Shown: in pieces, positions 1 to 4,617 of the stretch
How the letters are laid out: every line of letters starts with the position of its first letter
How positions within the stretch are numbered: position 1 is the first letter of the stretch
Source of the DNA: a bacterium
GTDB lineage: Bacteria > Planctomycetota > Planctomycetia > Pirellulales > Pirellulaceae
DNA length: 6,671 nucleotides
Assembly (NCBI GenBank): GCA_030432015.1
Contig: JAUIHJ010000468.1
Location: 1 to 6,671, forward strand
Direction of reading: 5' to 3'
The notes under the pieces: generated by a model
Told to the model about the DNA's origin: nothing
Seen by the model: only the letters and a program-made list of their open reading frames with translations
The model's database searches: none
Position numbers and translations under genes: made by a program

Positions 1-353
1 GAGTTTCGCTCCGCGTAGCTGGTGTCATAGCCTTTGGCTTGCAGAGTTTCAGCAATTTGTTTATTGATGGGGTAAAGCCACTCGAGCTTCCCGGTATCAA
101 CATACCAGCGCAGGGGCAAGGGTTTTTCCTGCTGCAAAGTTTCTAAAACCCAGGAGCTTTTACCCGAGTAAAAATCCAGCTCATCTGGGCTACCTATAAA
201 AGCCCCCGATTGACTTATGACAGTTTGAAACAGGTGGGGGTGGTTCAGGGCCAAAAGACCACTCATAAGTCCACCCAGACTTGCACCCATCACGACTCTT
301 TCCTGGCTTGCCCCCAGTTCATCCGCAATAAAAGGCAGGAGTTCTTCGACAAT
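1..353 (-). CDS. Esterase of the Fes/esterase-D (enterochelin esterase-like) family, internal fragment
   Basis: This is an alpha/beta-hydrolase fragment truncated at both ends. About 117 codons can be read: the 3' end runs off the window and the 5' end is lost at the junction near 350-358. It begins with IVEELLPFIADELGAS, the helix that precedes the nucleophile in esterase-D/Fes proteins. The nucleophile elbow follows (GASLGGLMSG, catalytic Ser in GxSxGG), then HPHLFQTVISQSGAF and, nearer the edge, LRWYVDTGKLEWLYPINK, which matches the strand carrying the acidic region of the family. The catalytic His would lie beyond the edge. Family members hydrolyse ester bonds in siderophores or other small esters; the substrate here cannot be told. 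No start codon exists: upstream in this frame a TGA lies at 366-368. Local GC is about 50% by hand count, and codon choice (AGT, ATT, TTT, AGA) is unlike the ~59% GC neighbour. It probably derives from another genome. Confidence 0.72.
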   Translation of the reverse strand, partial: MVEELLPFIADELGASQERVVMGASLGGLMSGLLALNHPHLFQTVISQSGAFIGSPDELDFYSGKSSWVLETLQQEKPLPLRWYVDTGKLEWLYPINKQIAETLQAKGYDTSYAERN

Positions 354-664
354 ATTTCGTCGATATCATCGAGCAGGTCGACTCGGTCATCGGCCGCGAG
401 ATCGCCCACCAGATCGGCGATCTCGGTTCGATCTTGTGACTCGAGAATCTCCCGTTGCTTTTCTTCCTCCAGGAACGCGAAGATCTGGCCCCGCAGCCAG
501 GGCGGCGCATGCCGCATCACCTGCCATGATTCGCTGGCCGTCAAGCCTTCCATGAACTCGGCCGTCCGCGCGGGATGCAGGGCCGTACAGAATTCACGCA
601 ATTCCGCGCTGTCATCCTCATTCAACATCTCGCGCAGTTCAGGCAAGTAAAGTGTGTTGATCAT
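290..664 (-). CDS. mgtE: MgtE-type magnesium transporter, N-terminal fragment broken by a foreign join
   Basis: The first ~103 residues match the cytosolic helical N domain of MgtE Mg2+ channels, a superhelix that together with the CBS pair senses Mg2+. The pattern is typical: LHPARTAEFMEGL (residues 29-41), then acidic helices with LEEEKQREILESQ and IADLVGDLAADDRVDLLDD (82-100). After E103 (codon 356-358) the frame runs only to a TGA at 290-292 through codons that encode an esterase in another frame, so residues 104-124 are not MgtE. A full MgtE is about 450 residues with two CBS domains and five membrane helices, all missing here. ATG 662-664 is the first start after an in-frame TGA about 30 bases upstream; no clear Shine-Dalgarno site is seen. 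The gene is in the same direction as htrA but 478 bases away, so it probably has its own promoter. Whether the truncation exists in the organism or only in the assembly is unknown. Confidence 0.75.
   Translation of the reverse strand: MINTLYLPELREMLNEDDSAELREFCTALHPARTAEFMEGLTASESWQVMRHAPPWLRGQIFAFLEEEKQREILESQDRTEIADLVGDLAADDRVDLLDDIDEILSKNSCLLLRMNWGQARKES
346..360. other. Chimeric junction between mgtE and an esterase gene
   Basis: On the minus strand the MgtE frame is convincing down to the GAA codon at 356-358, and the esterase frame is convincing from the ATT codon at 351-353. The two frames differ, and only a few bases lie between them. Adding one base to the A run (T run 355-357 on the plus strand) would join the frames as DIDENIVEELLP, but no natural protein is expected to splice an MgtE N domain into the middle of an esterase. 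Base composition changes at the same point. There are no terminal repeats, target duplications or transposase remnants to suggest a mobile element. Confidence 0.65.
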
Positions 665-1142
665 GCCATCACCGAAGATGAAGAGGTTGCGAAGCCATCA
701 GGCCGGCTGGGTAAATTAGCGTGACGACTCGAAATGGCGGCTGGTATCCGCAAGCTGAATCGAGTCAAACGGTGCCGCAAGGAGGTGTGTGAGCGCCGGC
801 GGGGCGGCACCCGGAAGTTTAGCGGATTGGCCGAATCGCGACGATGCCCCCCACTGCGACCGGTGTTCCGAGTGCCTGTTCGCGGACGTACCGCAAGGCT
901 CAGTCCGACGCTTGAAATCGATTTAACGCTCGCCGAGCAACGCGTTGCACCACAAAGCTGTGTTTTCCAGCGAACTGACCGAGCGTGATTCCGCGGCGCA
1001 TTCCTCGGCACCGGCACACGGAATTTGATGCCAGCAAGCCCATTTTCCCCATCCGATCCGCTGGACAGCGAAAAACGAGCCCGTCAATCGACTGCCGCCG
1101 AACGGGGTTTGATCGTTTCGGGGGTCAACCTTGGGGCGGCTG
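665..1142. other. Gene-free gap between mgtE and htrA
   Basis: These 478 bases carry several short open frames on both strands, but they are rich in Arg, Ser and Pro, overlap each other and resemble no protein I know, so I call no gene. The region should hold the 3' end of the htrA transcript and the mgtE promoter and leader. For htrA, a weak stem (CCCGT 1080-1084 with ACGGG 1102-1106) is followed on the minus strand by five T residues (1071-1075); five pairs and a 17-base loop make a poor terminator. No good sigma-70 pair faces mgtE, and the conserved core of the M-box magnesium riboswitch is not visible. The clearest structure is the inverted repeat at 771-811. Confidence 0.5.
771..811. repeat. 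8-bp perfect inverted repeat in the mgtE upstream region
   Basis: GGTGCCGC (771-778) and GCGGCACC (804-811) are exact reverse complements separated by 25 bases. Read on the minus strand, the hairpin would lie 107 to 147 bases upstream of the mgtE start, inside a leader if transcription starts farther up. The loop contains a G-rich purine run (AAGGAGG on the plus strand, 779-785). It could be an RNA stem, a protein-binding site or chance in GC-rich DNA. Confidence 0.35.
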
Positions 1143-2333
1143 TCATTCGGGGGCCCGCCGGGGGCCGCCGGCGACATCTGGCAGGGCGGCCAGCGTAACG
1201 TCCAGCGTGACGTCGTCGCCGTCCCGCACAACGATCATCTTGCGGGCAGATCCAATCGGTTGTTGCTCGACGGCCGCCTGAAGGTCTCCAGGCGACCGCA
1301 CCGCGACATCACCGAACTTGATGATGACGTCATCGCTTAACAGTCCCCCTTTCTCGGCCGGGCTTTCTCGCAGGACATCCACGACACGGACACCCGATCG
1401 AGCCTTTAATTTCAGACGCCGGGCGGCATCGGCGTTTAGTTCACCGATCCTGATTCCCAACCACGCACGACGGACCTCGCCGTGTTCGAGGAGTTCCTGG
1501 CTGATCCACTTGGCCTGATTCATGGGAATCGCAAAACCGACCCCTTGGTAACCGCCGCTGTTGGTGGCGATTGCGGTGTTGATCCCGATGATCTTTCCAT
1601 CCAGGCTGACTAGCGGACCGCCTGAGTTTCCCGGGTTGATGGCAGCGTCGGTTTGGATCAGGCGACCTCGCGGAATCCGGCCGATACCTCGCCCCTTGGC
1701 ACTGATGATGCCGGCACTGACGGTCGCTTCCAATTCAAATGGACTGCCAATGGCGATCACCCAGTCACCGATTTCGAGACGACTGGAGTCGCCGAATTTC
1801 GCGGCGGTGAGTGCTGACTCTGGAGTGAATCTTACGATTGCCACGTCGCTTAGCGGATCACGACGGATTTCGGTGGCTGTAATTTCCGAACCGTCCTGCA
1901 AGCGGACAATGACTTCATCCGCCTCGGCGACGACATGATTGTTGGTCAGCACGATTCCGTCCGCGTCGATTACGACGCCGGAGCCGACATGGGCATTGAA
2001 ACCGGGAAACTCGGGCGAGTCCTGATCATTGTCATCTTCCGGGTTCGAGGGGATTTGACCATCAGGAAAAAGTCGCCGCAATTCGGGGTCGTTCAAAAGG
2101 TCGCGCAGGCCCTGTTGACGTCCGCTTCCGGACGTAATTTTTTGTTTCGCGATAATGGTGACGACCGAAGGTGTCACCGTTTTGGCGGCCGAGCGGAATG
2201 CGCGTGACAGCGAATTTGCATGGCTGATGGCGGCCGGCATGTCATCGTCTGCCGAAACCGGAAAGGTCAGCGCGATGGTGGTCGAGCAGGCCAGAGCGAC
2301 CAGGTAATTCCAGCGTTGCAGGGCATTCTGCAT
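1143..2333 (-). CDS. htrA: Secreted HtrA/Deg-family serine protease with one PDZ domain
   Basis: This is a complete 396-residue trypsin-fold protease/chaperone that degrades misfolded envelope proteins. A signal peptide is visible: a hydrophobic core at about 10-25 and a VSA/DD cleavage site after residue 28. The protease domain runs from about 48 to 275 with the full triad: His133 (TNNHVV), Asp163 (DPLSDVAIV) and Ser237 (NPGNSGGPL). Residues 80-110 are an acidic, charged LA-type loop. One PDZ domain follows (about 288-385; WLGIRIG carboxylate-loop region, then the GLLSDDVI and IVVRDGDDVTL strands). A second PDZ, found in DegP/DegQ, is absent, so the domain content is DegS-like. A cleavable signal peptide instead of a clear anchor suggests a soluble periplasmic enzyme. 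ATG 2331-2333 is preceded by AAGGA at nine bases' spacing, a good start. It is divergent from rnc and downstream of a TATAAT-type promoter. The tail after the PDZ is short and Gly/Pro/Arg-rich. Confidence 0.95.
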   Translation of the reverse strand: MQNALQRWNYLVALACSTTIALTFPVSADDDMPAAISHANSLSRAFRSAAKTVTPSVVTIIAKQKITSGSGRQQGLRDLLNDPELRRLFPDGQIPSNPEDDNDQDSPEFPGFNAHVGSGVVIDADGIVLTNNHVVAEADEVIVRLQDGSEITATEIRRDPLSDVAIVRFTPESALTAAKFGDSSRLEIGDWVIAIGSPFELEATVSAGIISAKGRGIGRIPRGRLIQTDAAINPGNSGGPLVSLDGKIIGINTAIATNSGGYQGVGFAIPMNQAKWISQELLEHGEVRRAWLGIRIGELNADAARRLKLKARSGVRVVDVLRESPAEKGGLLSDDVIIKFGDVAVRSPGDLQAAVEQQPIGSARKMIVVRDGDDVTLDVTLAALPDVAGGPRRAPE

Positions 2334-2342
2334 CGTTATCGT

Positions 2343-2347
2343 TCCTT
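2343..2347 (-). promoter_or_regulatory. Ribosome binding site of htrA
   Basis: On the minus strand AAGGA sits nine bases before the htrA ATG, within AAAAGGAAC. It is the only good Shine-Dalgarno site in the window, and it fixes the htrA start. Confidence 0.7.
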
Positions 2348-2395
2348 TTAAATTTTGCAGTCAAGCGACGGCGTTAAGCACAAGTGATATGCGGA

Positions 2396-2423
2396 ATTAT
2401 AGTCGGCGACGCTTAAACGCCAA
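2396..2423 (-). promoter_or_regulatory. Candidate sigma-70 promoter for htrA
   Basis: On the minus strand a consensus -10 box TATAAT (2396-2401) lies 16 bases from a -35-like TTGGCG (2418-2423, four of six to TTGACA). Transcription would begin near 2388-2390, giving a leader of about 55 bases. I see no sigma-E-type sequence that would mark envelope-stress control. Confidence 0.5.
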
Positions 2424-2535
2424 TGCGATTCCTGCGGATCGGTTCTCGTGAAGGCATCTGGCGATGGTCGCGGAGGTGTGATTCAGGGACGGCCGAAGGG
2501 CGGTCAGATGTGCCCGCTCCTGGGGAACGGCTGCG

Positions 2536-2564
2536 TTGACAAAAAGTGTTTTCGCTGATAGGGT
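2536..2564 (+). promoter_or_regulatory. Candidate sigma-70 promoter for rnc
   Basis: A perfect -35 box TTGACA (2536-2541) is followed after exactly 17 bases by TAGGGT (2559-2564), which matches only three of six positions of TATAAT. The predicted start near 2570-2572 gives a leader of about 95 bases containing the stem-loop at 2599-2637. The weak -10 is the main doubt. Confidence 0.45.
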
Positions 2565-2598
2565 TACGTCGCATTGTGCAATTCACCGTTCGTGCGTT

Positions 2599-2637
2599 GA
2601 TTCGGTTGGTCATCGTGTCCTTGTGGCCAACCGAATC
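2599..2637 (+). promoter_or_regulatory. Strong stem-loop in the rnc 5' leader, candidate RNase III autoregulatory site
   Basis: GATTCGGTTGG (2599-2609) is the exact reverse complement of CCAACCGAATC (2627-2637). As RNA the stem continues with U-G, C-G, A-U and U-G pairs (2610-2613 with 2623-2626), giving 15 pairs closed by a nine-base loop (2614-2622). Below a two-by-two internal loop, three more pairs are possible (2594-2596 with 2640-2642), and after a single mismatch two more (2591-2592 with 2644-2645). The stem ends 29 bases before the first rnc ATG. Known biology: E. coli RNase III cuts a stem-loop in its own mRNA leader, which lowers rnc expression. Inference: this hairpin could do the same. 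It may instead be an operator palindrome. Confidence 0.55.
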
Positions 2638-2666
2638 TCCGTCCGTGCCAGTTCACGCCAAACGAG

Positions 2667-3428
2667 ATGACGAGACGACTCATGACGGAGTCCGCTGGAT
2701 CCGCCCCCGATGCGGAGTTACCAGTTGATGAGCTTTCGAAGCTCGATCTATGCCAGGAGCGAATCGGGTACACATTTCGCGACCGCAAATTGTTGCTCGG
2801 CGCGTTGACGCATGCTTCAAGCGCCGACAGTCGGTTGGCCTCGAACGAGCGACTGGAGTTTCTCGGCGATGCGATTCTCGGCGCGGTGGTGTGCGAGTTC
2901 CTCTTCCACAAGTTTCCGAATTTTCTCGAAGGTGACCTGACACGCATCAAGTCCGTTGTCGTCAGCCGCCGCTCGTGCGCCCGGTTCAGCAAGCAAATGG
3001 GGCTTGAGGAGTGCCTGATCGTTGGCAAGGGCATGGCGGCGAATCCAGAAGTCCCAGATTCGCTGATGGCAGACGTTTTTGAATCTCTGTCGGCGGCAAT
3101 CTACCTGGACGGCGGAAGTGAACCTGCCCGCGATTTTATCTTTCGATATGTGGAACCGGAGGTGGCCGGCGTCGAGGCAGGCGAATTAGGCGGGAATCAC
3201 AAGTCGGCCCTGCAGCAAATGGCCCAACGGGATTTCGCCACAACCCCTACGTATCTTCTGATTGAGGAGCAGGGGCCGGATCATGCCAAGTCGTTTCGGG
3301 TCGCCGCGCAGATCAAGGGCCGAAAGTACCACGCAGCATGGGGACGCAATAAGAAAGAGGCCGAGCAGCACGCAGCACATAATGCGTTGGCCGAACTGAC
3401 CGATCAGCCAATTCCTTACGTTGAATGA
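2667..3428 (+). CDS. rnc: Ribonuclease III
   Basis: This is a complete 253-residue double-strand-specific endoribonuclease, which cuts rRNA precursors and structured mRNAs in the cytoplasm. The catalytic domain spans about 25-155 and carries the family signature NERLEFLGDAIL (60-71). The five residues matching E. coli E38, E41, D45, D114 and E117 are all present as E61, E64, D68, D136 and E139 (MADVFESL). A double-stranded RNA-binding domain follows (about 177-246): NHKSALQQ helix, TYLLIEEQGPDHAKSF strands and a NKKEAEQHAAHNAL C-terminal helix. The length is close to the family norm. The start is uncertain: ATG 2667 and ATG 2682 (Met6) are both possible and neither has a clear Shine-Dalgarno site. 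Conserved sequence begins only around residue 25. A predicted promoter and leader hairpin lie upstream. A PP-loop RNA thiolase gene follows 156 bases downstream on the same strand. Confidence 0.97.
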   Translation: MTRRLMTESAGSAPDAELPVDELSKLDLCQERIGYTFRDRKLLLGALTHASSADSRLASNERLEFLGDAILGAVVCEFLFHKFPNFLEGDLTRIKSVVVSRRSCARFSKQMGLEECLIVGKGMAANPEVPDSLMADVFESLSAAIYLDGGSEPARDFIFRYVEPEVAGVEAGELGGNHKSALQQMAQRDFATTPTYLLIEEQGPDHAKSFRVAAQIKGRKYHAAWGRNKKEAEQHAAHNALAELTDQPIPYVE

Positions 3429-3592
3429 CAGCATCGGATTCTTCCCAAGGCCCCCAGTCAAAAAAATATTGGTCGTCGTCGCGCTCGACAGAGCGTGGGA
3501 ATTTGCCGTCTGGCGACCGCAGCGACGGAACATCCAACACGATTTCTTCAACGTTCGTGAACCGAAACGAACAGAGATGGAGCAATGAGTAA
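3425..3592 (+). CDS. Possible 55-residue ORF bridging rnc and the PP-loop gene
   Basis: An ATG at 3425 overlaps the rnc stop codon as ATGA, and the frame stays open for 55 codons to a TAA at 3590-3592, which overlaps the start of the next gene (ATGAGTAA). Such overlaps at both ends are what translational coupling looks like. Against it, the product is Ser/Arg/Asn-rich with no hydrophobic core or recognisable motif, and GC at third positions is only about 60% by hand count. The complementary strand reads about as protein-like. A weak hairpin (CCGTC 3506-3510 with GACGG 3524-3528) lies inside. I treat it as a candidate only; the stretch may be a plain spacer. Confidence 0.25.
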   Translation: MTASDSSQGPQSKKYWSSSRSTERGNLPSGDRSDGTSNTISSTFVNRNEQRWSNE

Positions 3593-4586
3593 CCCTAGAC
3601 GTTGTGTCGCGCTGTTATCCGGCGGTCTCGATAGCATGCTGGTGATTCGCATCATGCAGGAGCAAGGCGTTGAAGTTGAAGCCCTGAATTTCAAAACCAT
3701 TTTTACTTGCTGCCAGGATCAGTCATCGCAGGCCGCCCGTGACTTGGGTGTCAGGATGACCGTCGTTGGCCAGGAGGATGATTATCTGGACCTGGTGCGC
3801 AAACCCACGTTCGGATATGGCAAGGGGGCGAATCCTTGCGTTGATTGCCGAATCTATATGTTCGACCGGGCGAAGGTCTTCATGGATCAAGTCGGCGCCG
3901 ATTTTATCGTCAGCGGTGAAGTGGTTGGCCAGCGGCCGATGAGCCAAAAAAGGAAAGACTTGAATGTCATTTCCTACCATTCGGATCTGGAAGACCTGTT
4001 GCTGCGACCACTCTCTGCGAAACTCTTGCCGAAGACACTGCCGGAACGCGAGGGGTGGGTCGATCGGGAGAAGCTCTACGCCTTTGAGGGTCGGAGTCGC
4101 AAAGGTCTGATCAAATTGGCGAAGCAGTTCGGATTCGAGGATATTCCCACACCGTCGACGGGCTGTGCGCTGACCGAGCCGCGGTTTTCTCAAAAAGTAT
4201 TCGACTTGATTGAGATGCCAACCCTGGCGCAACGCTGGGATTTCGAATTATTGAAGCACGGCCGCCATTTTCGCTACAACCCAGAGACCAAGGTGATCCT
4301 GGGGCGGGACCTGGAAGAGAATTACCGACTGGTCGCCCTGCATGAGGCACCGGATGCCACCAGCACGGCGATTCTCTGTCCTGAAAACTACTACGGACCT
4401 CATGCCATGTTAGTCGGACCGCCTCACGCGGATGCCCTGGAGTTTGCCGCGGCGTTGACGCTCCGCTATACCCGCGACGTGCCAGCCACACCCCGCGTGA
4501 GGATCGATACGGCGGAAGGTTCCAGCGTTGTTGTCGCCAAAGCTCGCGAAGATGCGGACCAGATCCAGACGGTCGCAACCATGTGA
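3585..4586 (+). CDS. PP-loop ThiI/MnmA-like RNA thiolation enzyme with C-terminal NFACT-R-like domain
   Basis: This 333-residue protein has an N-terminal adenine-nucleotide alpha-hydrolase (PP-loop) domain with SGGLDS at 12-17, which binds ATP to activate a base for sulfur insertion. Family landmarks follow: TCCQDQSS (Cys42-Cys43), NPCVDCR (Cys85 and Cys88), SGEVVGQRPMSQ (110-121), LLRPLSAKLLPKT (139-151), EGRSRKG (168-174) and STGCALTEP (Cys194). Cys85-x-x-Cys88 plus Cys194 is the layout of MnmA, TtcA and TtuA-type thiolases, where such cysteines carry sulfur or hold an iron-sulfur cluster. Residues from about 212 to 310 resemble the NFACT-R-type RNA-binding module described in ThiI-like proteins (I recall it as NFACT-R_2). 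The target RNA and position are unknown; database names such as tRNA 2-thiouridylase or ThiI are approximate. ATG 3585 is preceded by purine-rich GAGATGGAG. It may be co-transcribed with rnc and converges on the DUF4129 gene with only 31 bases between, with no obvious terminator. Confidence 0.85.
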   Translation: MSNPRRCVALLSGGLDSMLVIRIMQEQGVEVEALNFKTIFTCCQDQSSQAARDLGVRMTVVGQEDDYLDLVRKPTFGYGKGANPCVDCRIYMFDRAKVFMDQVGADFIVSGEVVGQRPMSQKRKDLNVISYHSDLEDLLLRPLSAKLLPKTLPEREGWVDREKLYAFEGRSRKGLIKLAKQFGFEDIPTPSTGCALTEPRFSQKVFDLIEMPTLAQRWDFELLKHGRHFRYNPETKVILGRDLEENYRLVALHEAPDATSTAILCPENYYGPHAMLVGPPHADALEFAAALTLRYTRDVPATPRVRIDTAEGSSVVVAKAREDADQIQTVATM

Positions 4587-4617
4587 CGGCAGGGCGATGT
4601 AACTGAGTGGCGACGCC

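Larger units (their letters stand above)
2334..2666. other. Divergent intergenic region between htrA and rnc
   Basis: These 333 bases carry no credible gene; the short frames here overlap and are not protein-like. The left part holds the htrA promoter and leader, and the right part holds the rnc promoter and a leader stem-loop. Between them, 2425-2530 is GC-rich with no recognisable operator; CATCTG (2455-2460) and CAGATG (2505-2510) form only a loose inverted repeat 44 bases apart. Confidence 0.6.

Noticed and set aside
290..664. A true MgtE-esterase fusion protein restored by a one-base sequencing error
   Set aside because: A one-base insertion in the 355-357 run would join the frames, but the result would be half a transporter domain fused into the middle of an esterase. 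The GC shift points to two sources.
665..960. M-box (ykoK) magnesium riboswitch ahead of mgtE
   Set aside because: The conserved core with its GGTGAGGCTCC-like segment is not present on the minus strand.
1061..1106. Rho-independent terminator for htrA
   Set aside because: The stem is only five pairs with a 17-base loop. The nearby CGCTG-GA-CAGCG palindrome has a two-base loop and lies on the wrong side of the T-run. Too weak to list as a terminator.
665..1142. Several overlapping open frames of 84-118 codons on both strands in the mgtE-htrA gap
   Set aside because: They overlap one another, are rich in Arg/Ser/Pro/Cys, lack motifs and have no good ribosome sites. One of them also runs into the htrA coding region.
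3313..3585. A 90-codon minus-strand frame starting opposite the PP-loop gene start
   Set aside because: Part of it reads protein-like, but most of its length is antisense to the well-supported RNA-binding domain of rnc. It starts with TTG and no ribosome site is seen.
4587..4617. Bidirectional terminator between the converging PP-loop and DUF4129 genes
   Set aside because: The 31-base gap has no stem longer than about four pairs and no T-run on either strand.
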